A DNA stretch of 64,000 bases, taken from assembly GCF_024189315.1 (NCBI RefSeq), contig NZ_JAIZEO010000001.1, positions 496,001 through 560,000 on the forward strand, written 5' to 3'. Below the pieces are notes generated by a model. That model was not told where the DNA came from, made no database searches, and worked only from the letters and a program-made list of their open reading frames with translations. Each line of letters begins with the position of its first letter. The first letter of the stretch is position 1. This document shows positions 36,656-47,152 of this stretch, piece after piece. Made by a program: the position numbers and the translations under genes. The DNA is from Halobacillus sp. A5. Lineage in GTDB: Bacteria; Bacillota; Bacilli; Bacillales; Halobacillaceae.

Positions 36656-37823
36656 GGCTTTTAACATCATTGATAAGATTGAAAAGTTCGGTGGGACAGC
36701 ATATATTGTAGGGGGAGCAGTACGCGATTCTCTTCTGGGAGTTACGGTAGAAGATGTGGATATAGCCACTTCATTAACACCTGAAGAAATGATGAAGGTT
36801 TTTCCCAAGGTTATACCTGTGGGGATTGATCACGGTACAGTACTTGTGCGTCATGCATCAGACTCTTATGAAGTCACTACATACCGAACAGAAGCTGGGT
36901 ATAAAGATTTCCGCCACCCTGATGAAGTCACATTCGTCCGCTCGATAGAAGAAGATCTAGCCCGTCGAGATTTTACCATTAATGCAATGGCATTAAACAA
37001 AGATTTGGAAATAATCGACCCTTTTGGCGGACGTGAAGATCTTAATAACCATGAAGTAAGAGCGGTAGGTGAAGCATATAAAAGGTTCAATGAAGACCCT
37101 CTTAGAATTATGAGAGCTTTACGCTTTGCCAGTCAATTAGGGTTCAATCTCCATCACGATACTCAACTGGCAATAAAGGAACAAGCCTCCTTGTTATCGA
37201 AGATCTCTGTAGAACGGCTGGCTGTGGAATTTGAGAAAATGTGTGAGGGTAAAGAGTATCATTATCTGCTGCAACTAATGAAACAGTTAAAAGTACACAT
37301 TTATTTACCTGTATTTAAAAATGCTCCTAATCAAATCGAGAACATCCCTAAAGTGAAACTAAACGGTTTTAAGGAACTTATCCCTTTTTATTGTGAGTAC
37401 GCTTCTACTTTTACCGTTATGGATTGGGTGAAAGACTGGAAGCTTTCCAATCAAGTAAAAAGGAATTCCTTACAATTAAAATCAGCTGTAGATTCTTATA
37501 AGTATAAACCTATTCAATCTGTATTATATGACCTGCCTTTTAACCTTATTGAGAGCTTCGGAAATGTTTTAAACGCTTTAGGGTTAAAGGTGGATCCTGC
37601 AGAGTTTAAAGCAGTGTACGAGGGTCTTCCTATTCACTCACGGCGGGAATTAAATTTTCAGGCTTTTGATCTATTCCATATATTTCCTCTATCTCAGAAA
37701 GGACCGTGGATAGGAGAATATTTATATGAAATTGAACATGCCGTAGCAACAGGACAAATCCCGAATGAAAAATCAGCAATAAAGGAATGGATAAAATCAT
37801 GGAGTCGACCAGAAACCGATTAA
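36636..37823 (+). CDS. cca: CCA tRNA nucleotidyltransferase
   Basis: Cca adds or repairs the 3' CCA end of tRNA without a template. The nucleotidyltransferase motif [10 protein letters not shown] (about residues 26-35), the DVDIATS metal-binding aspartates, [10 protein letters not shown] and the [12 protein letters not shown] head-neck region mark a class II enzyme. 395 residues is normal. The GTG start is placed by GGTGAT, 5 nt upstream, and overlaps bshA. Confidence 0.95.
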   Translation: MNVKITKAFNIIDKIEKFGGTAYIVGGAVRDSLLGVTVEDVDIATSLTPEEMMKVFPKVIPVGIDHGTVLVRHASDSYEVTTYRTEAGYKDFRHPDEVTFVRSIEEDLARRDFTINAMALNKDLEIIDPFGGREDLNNHEVRAVGEAYKRFNEDPLRIMRALRFASQLGFNLHHDTQLAIKEQASLLSKISVERLAVEFEKMCEGKEYHYLLQLMKQLKVHIYLPVFKNAPNQIENIPKVKLNGFKELIPFYCEYASTFTVMDWVKDWKLSNQVKRNSLQLKSAVDSYKYKPIQSVLYDLPFNLIESFGNVLNALGLKVDPAEFKAVYEGLPIHSRRELNFQAFDLFHIFPLSQKGPWIGEYLYEIEHAVATGQIPNEKSAIKEWIKSWSRPETD

Positions 37824-38794
37824 TTCAATTGTTGGATAAAGCTGACGGCTATGTATCCGGGCAACAGTTATCCGAGCAGTTAGATATATCACGTACGGCT
37901 GTGTGGAAACACATGAAGGAGCTGGAAAAGGACGGTTATAAAATTGAAGCCCTTCAGAGGAAAGGCTATCGCATTCTCTCTTCTCCAAATAAAGTGAGTG
38001 GTAACACGGTCCAGTGGGGATTAAACACAAAGTGGCTGGGCCATAACCTATATCATTACGAGGAAGTTAACTCCACCCAGGAAATCGCCCACCAGCTAGC
38101 TAAGCAGGGGAAGCCTCACGGGACTGTAATTATAGCTGATGAGCAGGTGAAAGGGAAAGGCCGTATGTCCCGTCCATGGCATTCTCCTAAAGGAAAAGGA
38201 ATCTGGATGAGCATTCTGCTGCGTCCTGACCTTGCGCCTGTTCAAGCACCACAACTAACGCTGTTAGCCGCTACTGTTCTGGCAGAAGTGTTCGCTAAAG
38301 TGTTTAAGGTCACTCCTCAAATAAAATGGCCTAACGATATTCTCGTGGCTCATAAAAAAGTTTCAGGAATTCTTACCGAAATGCAGGCAGAGCATGATCA
38401 AATCCAATACGTAGTATTAGGGATTGGGATTAATGTGAACCAGAATGAAGATGAAATTCCAGTGGATTTAAGGCATATAGCATCCTCTTTAAAAGTTGAG
38501 TCAGATCAAGAATGTTCGATTACTGATACCATACAGGATCTGCTGCACCAGTTTGAAATCACCTATGATCAATTTATGACTCAAGGATTTCAGCATGTGA
38601 AAACAGTGTGGGAGAAATATGGCTATAAGATAGGAGAGCAGGTTACGATAAAAACGATGAGAAAAGAATGGGACGCAGTGCTGGTTGGGATAGAACCTGA
38701 TGGAGCATTAAAAGCAAGAGACATAAATGGGGAAGAAGAAAAGCTGTACTCTGCGGAAATCCAGTGGGGAAAGGGTGGATATAATGCTAAATAA
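37799..38794 (+). CDS. birA: BirA, biotin-protein ligase and biotin repressor
   Basis: The N-terminal winged helix (about residues 1-62, [20 protein letters not shown]) marks the group II repressor form. The ligase domain has the biotinyl-AMP loop [13 protein letters not shown], the KWPNDIL motif and the C-terminal SH3-like cap. The ATG at 37799 aligns with B. subtilis BirA. An ATG at 37787 abuts AAAGGA too closely. It overlaps both cca and panB. Target biotin operators are not in this window. Confidence 0.93.
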   Translation: MESTRNRLIQLLDKADGYVSGQQLSEQLDISRTAVWKHMKELEKDGYKIEALQRKGYRILSSPNKVSGNTVQWGLNTKWLGHNLYHYEEVNSTQEIAHQLAKQGKPHGTVIIADEQVKGKGRMSRPWHSPKGKGIWMSILLRPDLAPVQAPQLTLLAATVLAEVFAKVFKVTPQIKWPNDILVAHKKVSGILTEMQAEHDQIQYVVLGIGINVNQNEDEIPVDLRHIASSLKVESDQECSITDTIQDLLHQFEITYDQFMTQGFQHVKTVWEKYGYKIGEQVTIKTMRKEWDAVLVGIEPDGALKARDINGEEEKLYSAEIQWGKGGYNAK

Positions 38795-39605
38795 ATCAAA
38801 ACTGGTGAAGATGAAAGCTGAAAATGAGAAGATTACAATGGTTACTGCTTACGATTACCCTTCTGCTATGATGGCAGAGCACGCAGGTATGGATATGATA
38901 TTAGTCGGAGACAGCCTGGGTATGGTAGTACTGGGCTACAATTCCACTATCCCCGTTACAATCGAAGACATGATTCATCACGGAAAAGCAGTGAGAAGGG
39001 GAGCAAAAGATACATTTGTGGTGGTGGACATGCCTTTTATGTCCTATCACCTATCAGTGGAAGATTCGTTAAGAAATGCGAAGAAAATGTTTCAGGAAAC
39101 AGAGGCACAGGCTCTAAAAGTTGAAGGAGCTGGTGAAGTTCTAAAAACGATAGAACTGCTGACTTCAGGAGGTATACCTGTTATTGGCCACCTCGGTTTA
39201 ACACCCCAGTCTGTAAATGTACTGGGTGGTTATAAAGTGCAGGGAAAAGAAAAAGAATCAGCTTCTCAAATGGTGGAAGATGCAAAAGGCATCCAGCAGG
39301 CAGGGGCTGTTGCTTTGGTACTGGAGTGCGTACCTAAGGAGTTAGCCGAACTTGTCACAAATCAGCTTGATATCCCTGTCATTGGAATTGGGGCCGGTGC
39401 AGAGGTGGATGGTCAAGTTCTAGTTTATCATGATATTCTAAAATATGGTGTGGAACGTCTGCCTAAATTCGCAAAGCATTACTTTAACAGCAATGAAGAA
39501 GTCAAGAGTGCCATGAAGACTTACGTTACGGAAGTGAAAACCGGAGAATTCCCGGCCGAAGAGCATACATTTACAATGGATGGTAAATTGCTTCCAAAGC
39601 AATAA
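38784..39605 (+). CDS. panB: Ketopantoate hydroxymethyltransferase
   Basis: PanB transfers a hydroxymethyl group from methylene-THF to alpha-ketoisovalerate. The motifs [43 protein letters not shown] and the [14 protein letters not shown] loop are present, giving 273 residues. The ATG at 38784 follows AAAGGGTGG and overlaps the end of birA by 11 nt. Confidence 0.97.
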   Translation: MLNKSKLVKMKAENEKITMVTAYDYPSAMMAEHAGMDMILVGDSLGMVVLGYNSTIPVTIEDMIHHGKAVRRGAKDTFVVVDMPFMSYHLSVEDSLRNAKKMFQETEAQALKVEGAGEVLKTIELLTSGGIPVIGHLGLTPQSVNVLGGYKVQGKEKESASQMVEDAKGIQQAGAVALVLECVPKELAELVTNQLDIPVIGIGAGAEVDGQVLVYHDILKYGVERLPKFAKHYFNSNEEVKSAMKTYVTEVKTGEFPAEEHTFTMDGKLLPKQ

Positions 39606-39617
39606 GGAGATATCTAT

Positions 39618-40481
39618 ATGGAAGTATCTAAGAATATTAATAACGTTCAACAAACTGTATTAAAAATGAAGAGGGAAGGCAGAATGATAGGCATTGTGCC
39701 GACAATGGGATATCTTCATGAAGGGCATATCCGCCTGATTGAGAAAGCAAAAACAGACAATGATTTCGTCGTGCTTACTATTTTTGTGAATCCTCTGCAA
39801 TTTGGTGAAAGCGAAGATTTAAACGCTTATCCCAGAGACGAAAAACGTGATCTTGATAAAGCTGAAGAACTGGGAGTCGATCTCGTATTCTTGCCAAATG
39901 AAAAAACGATGTATCCCGGGCCGCTTTCACTAAATATCTCTGTAGTAAGGAGAGCTGATGTACTATGCGGCAAAAGCAGACCGGGGCATTTTGAAGGAGT
40001 AGCGATGGTGCTGACAAAATTATTTAATATCTGCCAGCCTGACAACGCATATTTTGGCAAAAAAGATGCTCAGCAGGTTGCAGTCGTGGATGCACTGATA
40101 GAAGATTTTAACTTCCCCATTAGGCTGAACCCTGTCGATACCGTAAGGGAGCATGATGGGTTAGCTAAAAGCAGTCGAAATGTCAATCTAACTTCCGGGG
40201 AAAGAATGGAAGCTCCTTCTATACACCAGGCTCTGGAGTTTGGTAAAGACCTATTTTGTAGAGGAGAAAAGACTGCAGGGAAGATTGTGGAACAAACGAG
40301 GCAGTTCCTAGAAGCTAGAACTCATGGTAAAATAGATTATATTGAGTTATTATCTTATCCTGAACTGGAAGTTATCGAGGAGATTGACCAGCAGGTGATT
40401 CTCGCTGCAGCCGTTTTTTACAAAAAGGCTCGGTTGATTGATAATATCATAATAAACAAGGACGGCTGTATAACAATGTGA
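39618..40481 (+). CDS. panC: Pantothenate synthetase
   Basis: PanC ligates pantoate and beta-alanine with ATP. The HIGH-like motif [10 protein letters not shown] (about residues 26-35), [24 protein letters not shown] and the KMSKS-like KSSRNVNLT are visible. 287 residues is normal. The ATG follows AAGGAG. It is the middle gene of panBCD. Confidence 0.97.
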   Translation: MEVSKNINNVQQTVLKMKREGRMIGIVPTMGYLHEGHIRLIEKAKTDNDFVVLTIFVNPLQFGESEDLNAYPRDEKRDLDKAEELGVDLVFLPNEKTMYPGPLSLNISVVRRADVLCGKSRPGHFEGVAMVLTKLFNICQPDNAYFGKKDAQQVAVVDALIEDFNFPIRLNPVDTVREHDGLAKSSRNVNLTSGERMEAPSIHQALEFGKDLFCRGEKTAGKIVEQTRQFLEARTHGKIDYIELLSYPELEVIEEIDQQVILAAAVFYKKARLIDNIIINKDGCITM

Positions 40482-40501
40482 TTTGTCCAAGGAGGAGCAT
40501 C

Positions 40502-40891
40502 ATGTTTCGTACAATGATGAAGGCGAAAATACATCGGGCACGAGTGACCGACGCAAATTTAAACTACGTAGGCAGTATAACTATAGATCAGGATTTAATG
40601 GATTTAGTAGACATTCTGCCGCATGAGAAAGTGCAGATCGTTAATAATAATAATGGCGCCAGACTGGAAACATACGTGATAGCTGGAGAGAGGGGAAGCG
40701 GAATGGTCTGTTTAAATGGCGCTGCGGCCCGGCTTGTTCAGCCTGAAGATATTATTATTATCGTATCTTATGCTATGTTAAGTGAAGAGGAACTGGCAGA
40801 TTTTAAACCTAAGATTGCTATTATGAATGAAAATAATCATGTGAATGAATTGATTGAGGAAGAACCGCCAATGACTACAATTCCACAATAA
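40502..40891 (+). CDS. panD: Aspartate 1-decarboxylase (pyruvoyl enzyme precursor)
   Basis: PanD makes beta-alanine from aspartate. The self-cleavage site is the Gly-Ser in NYVGSITID (Ser near residue 25), which yields the pyruvoyl group. The conserved NGAAARL and [10 protein letters not shown] motifs follow. The ATG at 40502 follows AAGGAGGAG, and the frame upstream (to 40478) overlaps panC without a site. 129 residues is typical. Confidence 0.97.
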   Translation: MFRTMMKAKIHRARVTDANLNYVGSITIDQDLMDLVDILPHEKVQIVNNNNGARLETYVIAGERGSGMVCLNGAAARLVQPEDIIIIVSYAMLSEEELADFKPKIAIMNENNHVNELIEEEPPMTTIPQ

Positions 40892-40895
40892 ATTC

Positions 40896-40924
40896 TTGAG
40901 GGGATCATTGGTATTCTGTATAAG
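40896..40924 (+). promoter_or_regulatory. SigA promoter for dinG
   Basis: TTGAGG (40896-40901) and TATAAG (40919-40924) are 17 nt apart, 103 nt before dinG. Confidence 0.5.
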
Positions 40925-40955
40925 ATCTGAATCAACATGATTGACGTGAAAACAC

Positions 40956-40988
40956 AAGGATCTTAGCCCGTTTATAGGCAAGGTCCTT
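40956..40988 (+). other. Leader hairpin before dinG
   Basis: AAGGATCTTAGCC pairs with GGCAAGGTCCTT, with one bulge and one wobble. It lies between the dinG promoter and the dinG start. The following CATTTGTG is not a strong T run, so it could be a weak panD terminator or a leader structure. Confidence 0.45.
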
Positions 40989-41026
40989 CATTTGTGTCAG
41001 TTGAAAGTGTTTAAGGAGGGGTTTTT

Positions 41027-43801
41027 ATGGCAGTATTTGCCATTATCGATCTTGAAACCACAGGAAATTCGTCCTCGAAGCAAGATCGTATTATTGAAAT
41101 CGGTGTCGTTATTATTAATGGAACTAAGGTTAGCAAAAAGTTTTCTAGCCTCGTTTATCCCGAACGTGAAATCCCTCCATTCATTACTTCATTAACGGGA
41201 ATTAATAACGAAGATGTAAGTGGTGCTCCTCTGTTTTCAGAAATAGCAGAAGAGATTTATAGATTATGTAAAGATGCATACATAGTAGCTCATAATGTGG
41301 AGTTTGATCTCGGTTTTTTAAACGCTGAACTTAACCAAAACGGGCTTCCATCTCTGAGCAGCCCTGTCATTGACACTGTAGAGCTGGCCAGGATTCTAGT
41401 CCCCGCTTCCACAAGCTTTAAATTAGGTTCGCTGGCCGCTCAGTTTAATTTAGGACATGATCGTCCTCACAGGGCGTTATCTGATGCTCAAGTTACTGGT
41501 GAACTGCTGCTTTATTTACTTGATCGGATAACAGACCTGCCGGAACGAACACTCCGTCAGTTGTTAAAGGTTACTGAAAAATTAAAAAGTAATCTACGGC
41601 CATTTTTTGAAAAAGCGATCGATGATCTAAGGTACTCAGCTTCAGAAGATAAACTCTATCAACTGAGGCACGGGCTTGCAGTGAAGAAACTCTCTGCAGA
41701 TGTTAAAAGGAATCAAGGGATGTCATTAAGTTTTCCTGATTGGCTTGAAGAAGTGTTTTCCGGGAAAGAAGGTCTGAACAAGGCTATTCCTAATTTTGAG
41801 CTGAGAACAGGGCAGAAAGAAATGTCAGAGTCTGTATACCATGCATTAGCAGCAAATAAGCACGCTTTGATAGAAGCAGGAGCCGGGACGGGCAAATCGA
41901 TTGCTTACTTATTGTCAGCCATTTATTATTCCTTGAAAAATGAAGAAACAATTGTGGTTTCGACCTACACTACTTCTTTGCAGAAACAGCTATTAAATGA
42001 AGAAATTCCTAAATTATTTAAGTTATTTCAAAATCCTTTCTGTGTAGAGCTGTTTAAAGGAAAAGCACATTATATTAGTTTAGTGCATTTCAGCTATGAG
42101 CTTGAGAACAGTCATCTAGATAATTATGATGAAGCTTTAGCTAAATCAATGATTTTAGTATGGCTTACTCAAACTATAACTGGAGACATTGATGAAATTC
42201 AGCTGCCCTCTAACGGCCAGCGATTCTGGCATAAAATTTCTTCAGAACAAACAAGTAAGCATAGAAAGGTAGATAACTACTTTTATTCGTTTGCAGAACA
42301 AAAAGCGAATAACGCTGACGTCTTAATTACCAATCATTCTTTATTAAGCTTAGATTTAGTAAATGAACACCAGCAGCTACCTGCGTATGGTAAAGTTATT
42401 ATCGATGAGGCTCATCAATTTACTGCAACAGCGGGTCGTTACTTTGGAATTCAGCTTAACTATAAGGAACTTCAAAGCCAGTTCACCTACTTAAACGAGC
42501 TGCTTCTCGACCAGCATTTTATCAATGGTCCCCAGCAAATGAGATCTAAGCTTGAACAGATTAAAGTGGTTGTCGAACAGGCAAAAGAAGAGTTAAGTCA
42601 AATGTCGAAGTTTATTTTTCATCGTGTTAAAAAGACACGGCCTGCCAGTAAGACAAAAAGTGATATCGGCCGTATCCAATACAGTCTTGATTTTGTAAAA
42701 GATCAAGCAATGATTTCTACAGCTTCAGAAATGATGGATCGTTTCTTGTCTAAGGTATCATATATAAAACGCAATTTACGCTCCATTATTGATCAGTACA
42801 GTGCTTTCCCTTCTCATCAAACGACCAATATTTTGATCTCCAGATTAATTCAGAAAGAAACTAAATGCACCGAAATCATTAACCAGCTTCAGTATTATTT
42901 TAAAAAAGATACGAGAAATGAGGCAAAATGGATCGAGATTGAGGGAAGCGGTCATCAGCATTCTTTTTACATGTTCAGTGAACCTGTCAATCTTAATGAA
43001 CTTTTATCACAGAAGTTATTTACTAATAAAAGCAGTGTTGTATTAACAAGTGCCACCTTAACCACACGAAAGACTTTCAATTTCGTAAGGAAAAGTCTCG
43101 GTTTAAGTGAAGATAAAGAGGTTGTAGAGAAGGTTATTTCATCTCCTTACAAGTTTGCCGAACAGGCAAAGTTGATGATTCCTAACGATTTTCCTAACGT
43201 AAGGGAAAACCCGGAGGAGTTTATCTATTCCGTTAGCGAAGCTGTATATTCTTTAGCCCAGATAACTAAAGGCCGGATGCTTGTGTTATTTACCTCCTAC
43301 GACATGCTTAGAAAAACATATTATCTGCTAAAGGAAATGATAAATCCAGAAGAATATATGATCTTTGGCCAAGGAGTTTCAAGCGGCAGCAGAGACCGTT
43401 TAAAGAAAAATTTTCAAGCCTTTGACCAGTCGATTCTGCTCGGAACCAGTTCATTTTGGGAAGGGATTGATATTCCGGGAGACGATTTGTCATGCCTGAT
43501 GATCGTCAGGCTTCCATTTCAACCACCAGGCCAGCCCTTACAAAGCTTAAGAGAGCAAGTGTTAAGAGAAGAGGGGAAAAACCCTTTCATGGATTATTCT
43601 CTTCCTGAAGCTATTATTCGATTTAGACAGGGCTTTGGGCGGCTGATTAGAGCCCGTACTGACCGAGGAATTGTGTTTGTCTGTGACCAAAGAATTATAG
43701 AAGCCCGGTATGGAAAATACTTCAGAGCTTCGATCCCTGAGGTTCCTACGACTTACGATTCAACTGGAAATTTAATAAAACAAGTAGAGAAATGGCTGTA
43801 A
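41027..43801 (+). CDS. dinG: DinG-family helicase with N-terminal 3'-5' exonuclease
   Basis: The 924-residue protein fuses a DnaQ-like DEDDh exonuclease (about residues 1-170; FAIIDLETTG, HNVEFDLGFL, HRALSDAQ) to an XPD-like superfamily 2 helicase. Walker A is AGAGTGKS (about 283-290), the DEAH box is near 459 and motif VI is RFRQGFGRLIR. The fused form is typical of Bacillota, where the four FeS-cluster cysteines of E. coli DinG are missing; I see no such cluster here either. Confidence 0.94.
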   Translation: MAVFAIIDLETTGNSSSKQDRIIEIGVVIINGTKVSKKFSSLVYPEREIPPFITSLTGINNEDVSGAPLFSEIAEEIYRLCKDAYIVAHNVEFDLGFLNAELNQNGLPSLSSPVIDTVELARILVPASTSFKLGSLAAQFNLGHDRPHRALSDAQVTGELLLYLLDRITDLPERTLRQLLKVTEKLKSNLRPFFEKAIDDLRYSASEDKLYQLRHGLAVKKLSADVKRNQGMSLSFPDWLEEVFSGKEGLNKAIPNFELRTGQKEMSESVYHALAANKHALIEAGAGTGKSIAYLLSAIYYSLKNEETIVVSTYTTSLQKQLLNEEIPKLFKLFQNPFCVELFKGKAHYISLVHFSYELENSHLDNYDEALAKSMILVWLTQTITGDIDEIQLPSNGQRFWHKISSEQTSKHRKVDNYFYSFAEQKANNADVLITNHSLLSLDLVNEHQQLPAYGKVIIDEAHQFTATAGRYFGIQLNYKELQSQFTYLNELLLDQHFINGPQQMRSKLEQIKVVVEQAKEELSQMSKFIFHRVKKTRPASKTKSDIGRIQYSLDFVKDQAMISTASEMMDRFLSKVSYIKRNLRSIIDQYSAFPSHQTTNILISRLIQKETKCTEIINQLQYYFKKDTRNEAKWIEIEGSGHQHSFYMFSEPVNLNELLSQKLFTNKSSVVLTSATLTTRKTFNFVRKSLGLSEDKEVVEKVISSPYKFAEQAKLMIPNDFPNVRENPEEFIYSVSEAVYSLAQITKGRMLVLFTSYDMLRKTYYLLKEMINPEEYMIFGQGVSSGSRDRLKKNFQAFDQSILLGTSSFWEGIDIPGDDLSCLMIVRLPFQPPGQPLQSLREQVLREEGKNPFMDYSLPEAIIRFRQGFGRLIRARTDRGIVFVCDQRIIEARYGKYFRASIPEVPTTYDSTGNLIKQVEKWL

Positions 43802-43813
43802 ATCTGTGGATTA

Positions 43814-43844
43814 TTACAAAAAAAAGCTGTGGACCTGTTATAAT
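43814..43844 (+). promoter_or_regulatory. Extended -10 promoter for ypmA-ypmB-aspB
   Basis: A perfect TATAAT (43839-43844) has TGT directly before it (extended -10). TTACAA (43814-43819) is 19 nt upstream. Confidence 0.5.
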
Positions 43845-43901
43845 AGACTAGGAATTTACCGATGAAGAACCAAATGAATAAGCAGTTAGGAGATATGTCT
43901 A

Positions 43902-44072
43902 ATGTCAAATAAAGTTGAAACACTGTCAACTGTACGTGTTCAAAAAACCGATGACCTTTATAAAATTGTGGATACACTGAACCGTACATTGAAGGAAGAA
44001 AATTTAATGTTTGGAATGGCCCTTGATGAAAATGATCAGGACACAGCCGTCTTCACGATTTACCGTACCTAA
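43902..44072 (+). CDS. ypmA: YpmA, small conserved protein (DUF4264)
   Basis: This 56-residue ORF begins MSNKVETLSTVRVQKTDDLY and ends TAVFTIYRT. It matches the B. subtilis YpmA pattern (DDLYKIVDTLNRTLKE, MFGMALDE) and sits at the same place between dinG and ypmB. The ATG follows AGGAGA by 8 nt. The function is unknown. Its 3' end overlaps the start of ypmB by more than 40 nt in another frame. Confidence 0.88.
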   Translation: MSNKVETLSTVRVQKTDDLYKIVDTLNRTLKEENLMFGMALDENDQDTAVFTIYRT

Positions 44073-44556
44073 ATGGGCGCAGTGGGTTCTTCTCGTACTC
44101 GGTATACTATTTGTAATAGTAAGTACACTGTCAGCCTGGATGTATCTTCATATTGAAGACTCAAAAACTGGTCAATACGATGAAGTAAAAGAATTTGTTC
44201 GATCTGAAAATCTACTTGAAAATACAAGTGAAGTTAGTCGGTATAATGGTGAATTTCCTATTCATATCGTCAGTGGAGTAAATGAAAATGACGAAGAAAC
44301 TCATGTGTTTATTGACATGGAAAACAAAGAAGAGTTAGCATCCGTCCCAGCAGCGGACATGATCGGTGAGCAGGCAGCGAAGAAAAATGTTAATGAGTGC
44401 AGTGGTTGTGAATTCGTTGACATTCAGCTTGCATATGAAGAGAATCGTCCCGTTTGGGAAGTGACGTATAAGGACGAAAGCAGTCGATATGTATTGGAAT
44501 ACTTAGATGTAACAAATGGGGAAGAAGTACAACGTTTTGCTTTTCGGCAGACTTGA
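44026..44556 (+). CDS. ypmB: YpmB, membrane-anchored DUF5590 protein
   Basis: This protein of about 176 residues has one N-terminal transmembrane helix (about 20-44) and an extracytoplasmic PepSY-like domain whose end (PVWEVTYKDESSRYVLEYLDVTNGE) matches the YpmB family. The start is uncertain: ATGs at 44026 and 44032 and TTGs at 44011 and 44023 all lie inside ypmA. No start codon exists in frame after the ypmA stop and before the membrane helix. aspB follows after 22 nt. Confidence 0.75.
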   Translation: MKMIRTQPSSRFTVPKWAQWVLLVLGILFVIVSTLSAWMYLHIEDSKTGQYDEVKEFVRSENLLENTSEVSRYNGEFPIHIVSGVNENDEETHVFIDMENKEELASVPAADMIGEQAAKKNVNECSGCEFVDIQLAYEENRPVWEVTYKDESSRYVLEYLDVTNGEEVQRFAFRQT

Positions 44557-44578
44557 AAAAATTTAAGGAGTGAGCAAA

Positions 44579-45766
44579 TTGGATTTAGCACAAAGGGTAC
44601 AATCTTTAACACCATCAAGCACATTAGCAATTACGGCAAAAGCAAAAGCACTTAAAGCAGAAGGGCATGACGTGATCGGCCTCGGTGCCGGTGAACCTGA
44701 TTTCAACACACCTGCCCACATCATTGAAGCAGCTAAACGTTCTATGGATGAAGGGTTGACTAAATATACGCCTGCTGGTGGAATTCCTGAATTAAAGGAA
44801 GCTATTATTAATAAAATGGCAGCTGATCAAGGGCTGGCTTATACACAGGATCAAGTGATCGTAACGATTGGTGCCAAGCATGCCTTGTTCACCTTATTTC
44901 AAGTATTGCTGAATAAAGGAGATGAAGTTATTGTTCCTGCTCCTTACTGGGTCAGCTACCCTGAACAAGTAAAGTTAGCAGAGGGCAGCCCGGTAGTCGT
45001 TCAGACAGAAGAGCGAAATCAGTTTAAACTGACTCCTGAACTGCTTGAAGCTTCCATTACGGACAAAACAAAAGCAGTTATTATAAACTCCCCCAGCAAT
45101 CCAACGGGTATGATGTATTCTAAAGAAGAACTTGAGGCTCTTGGACAAGTCTGCCTGGAACATAATATATTAATTGTATCAGACGAAATTTATGAAAAAT
45201 TAATTTATACTGAGGAACAGCACGTTTCTATAGCTGAGATATCTAAAGAGCTGTATGAACAGACCATTATAATTAACGGCGTATCAAAGTCTCATTCGAT
45301 GACAGGGTGGAGAATAGGCTACGCATTAGGAAATAAAGAAATTATAAAAGCCATGACAAGTATGGCATCGCACTCTACCTCAAACCCGACTTCTCTGGCA
45401 CAGTATGGCGCACTTGCTGCTTATACGGGTTCCGATGCCGCTGTAGAAGAAATGAGAGCAGCGTTTAAAGAAAGGCTGGCTAAACTTCATACTTGGTTAG
45501 TTGATATTCCTGGTGTTCATTGTGAAAAACCAAAAGGTGCTTTTTATTTGTTCCCTAATGTGAAAGAAGCAGCTTCTATGTGTGGTTTTGACAAAGTAGA
45601 TGATTGGGTGAAAGTTTTACTGGAAGAAGAAAAAGTAGCTTTAGTACCGGGGTCCGGCTTTGGTTCTCCGGAAAATGTAAGATTATCCTATGCTACTTCT
45701 CTCGATCAACTGGAAGAAGCATCTAAGCGAATTAAACATTTTATTGAAAATAAGAGTCAATCATAG
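44579..45766 (+). CDS. aspB: Aspartate aminotransferase
   Basis: This class I PLP aminotransferase has 395 residues. GLGAGEPDFNTP, the PYWVSYPEQV substrate region, NSPSNPTGMMYS, SDEIYEKL and the PLP-lysine motif VSKSHSMTGWRIGY are present. The TTG at 44579 lies 8 nt after AAGGAG and aligns with B. subtilis AspB. A GTG at 44570 overlaps that site. It makes aspartate for asnS, panD and dapB-linked pathways. Confidence 0.95.
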   Translation: MDLAQRVQSLTPSSTLAITAKAKALKAEGHDVIGLGAGEPDFNTPAHIIEAAKRSMDEGLTKYTPAGGIPELKEAIINKMAADQGLAYTQDQVIVTIGAKHALFTLFQVLLNKGDEVIVPAPYWVSYPEQVKLAEGSPVVVQTEERNQFKLTPELLEASITDKTKAVIINSPSNPTGMMYSKEELEALGQVCLEHNILIVSDEIYEKLIYTEEQHVSIAEISKELYEQTIIINGVSKSHSMTGWRIGYALGNKEIIKAMTSMASHSTSNPTSLAQYGALAAYTGSDAAVEEMRAAFKERLAKLHTWLVDIPGVHCEKPKGAFYLFPNVKEAASMCGFDKVDDWVKVLLEEEKVALVPGSGFGSPENVRLSYATSLDQLEEASKRIKHFIENKSQS

Positions 45767-45788
45767 TTGAATTTGGAGGTTTAAAATA

Positions 45789-47081
45789 GTGAAAACGACA
45801 ATCGCAGAAGTGTCTAAGTACGTGGGTGAAAAAGTTACAATAGGTGCATGGCTTCAAAATAAGAGGTCTAGTGGAAAGATCGCTTTCCTGCAGCTAAGAG
45901 ACGGAACCGGCTTTATGCAGGGTGTTGCTGTAAAAGCGGAGCTTGGCGATGAAAAGTTTCAGGAAGCAAAAGGGCTGACTCAGGAATCCTCTTTGTATGT
46001 AACCGGAGTTATTGTAGAAGATACTCGGTCTTCTTTTGGTTATGAGATGCAGGTCAGCGGCTTTGAGATTATTCAGGAAGCCAAAGACTATCCGATAACA
46101 CCTAAAGAACACGGCACAGAATTTCTTATGGACCATCGTCATTTGTGGCTTCGTTCACGAAAGCAGCATGCCGTTATGAAAATCAGAAATGAAATTATCC
46201 GCGCCACATATGAATTTTTTAATGAAAATGGTTATGTCAAAGTGGACCCGCCGATATTAACAGGTTCCTCAGCAGAGGGAACGACAGAACTCTTCCATAC
46301 GAAGTACTTTGATGAGGATGCTTATCTTTCTCAAAGCGGACAGCTTTACATGGAAGCAGCCGCTATGGCGTTTGGAAAAGTATTTAGTTTTGGTCCGACG
46401 TTTCGTGCCGAAAAGTCAAAAACCCGCCGTCATCTGATTGAGTTCTGGATGATTGAGCCGGAAATGGCATTTATGGACCACGAGGAGAGCCTGGTCGTTC
46501 AAGAACAATATGTCTCTCATGTTATTCAATCCGTATTAACTAATTGTAAGCTCGATTTGGAAGCATTAGACCGTGACACTAGTACCCTGGAAAAGATTAA
46601 AGCTCCTTTCCCTAGAATTAGTTATGATGATGCGGTTCAGCTGCTTAAAGACAAAGGGTTTAATGATATAGAGTGGGGAGAAGACTTCGGCGCACCGCAT
46701 GAAACGGCAATTGCAGAAAGCTTTGACAAACCGGTGTTTATTACAAATTATCCGGCGGAAATTAAAGCTTTCTACATGAAGCCGCATCCAGAGCGTTCCG
46801 AGGTGGTTCTCTGTGCTGATTTAATTGCCCCTGAAGGGTATGGCGAGATTATAGGAGGATCGCAGCGAATTGACGATCTTGAACTTATGCGTCAGCGTTA
46901 CGAAGAGCATGATTTGACAGGGGATGCGTACAAATGGTACCTGCAGCTGCGTGAATATGGAACTGTACCACACTCCGGTTTTGGTCTAGGACTTGAACGT
47001 ACAGTTGCCTGGATCTCCGGTGTAGAACACGTAAGAGAAACTATCCCATTCCCTCGACTACTAAACCGATTATATCCTTAA
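45789..47081 (+). CDS. asnS: Asparaginyl-tRNA synthetase
   Basis: AsnS is a class IIb enzyme of 430 residues. It has an N-terminal OB-fold anticodon domain (about 15-100), motif 2 [28 protein letters not shown], and motif 3 [13 protein letters not shown] near the C-terminus. The GTG start follows GGAGG. No T-box leader is visible upstream. The gene lies in the same operon as aspB. Confidence 0.96.
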   Translation: MKTTIAEVSKYVGEKVTIGAWLQNKRSSGKIAFLQLRDGTGFMQGVAVKAELGDEKFQEAKGLTQESSLYVTGVIVEDTRSSFGYEMQVSGFEIIQEAKDYPITPKEHGTEFLMDHRHLWLRSRKQHAVMKIRNEIIRATYEFFNENGYVKVDPPILTGSSAEGTTELFHTKYFDEDAYLSQSGQLYMEAAAMAFGKVFSFGPTFRAEKSKTRRHLIEFWMIEPEMAFMDHEESLVVQEQYVSHVIQSVLTNCKLDLEALDRDTSTLEKIKAPFPRISYDDAVQLLKDKGFNDIEWGEDFGAPHETAIAESFDKPVFITNYPAEIKAFYMKPHPERSEVVLCADLIAPEGYGEIIGGSQRIDDLELMRQRYEEHDLTGDAYKWYLQLREYGTVPHSGFGLGLERTVAWISGVEHVRETIPFPRLLNRLYP

Positions 47082-47090
47082 TATAGTGAA

Positions 47091-47137
47091 TGAAAGCACC
47101 GATAATCAGCTGTCTATGTCGGTGTTTTCATTATTTA
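47091..47137 (+). terminator. Terminator-like hairpin after asnS
   Basis: TGAAAGCACCGA pairs with TCGGTGTTTTCA (one wobble) around a 16-nt loop, followed by TTATTTA. It lies directly before dnaD. Confidence 0.6.
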
Positions 47138-47152
47138 GCATCAAAGAATGAG

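Noticed and set aside
45767-45790. T-box riboswitch before asnS or hisC
   Set aside because: The gaps are only about 20 nt or negative, with no room for a leader.
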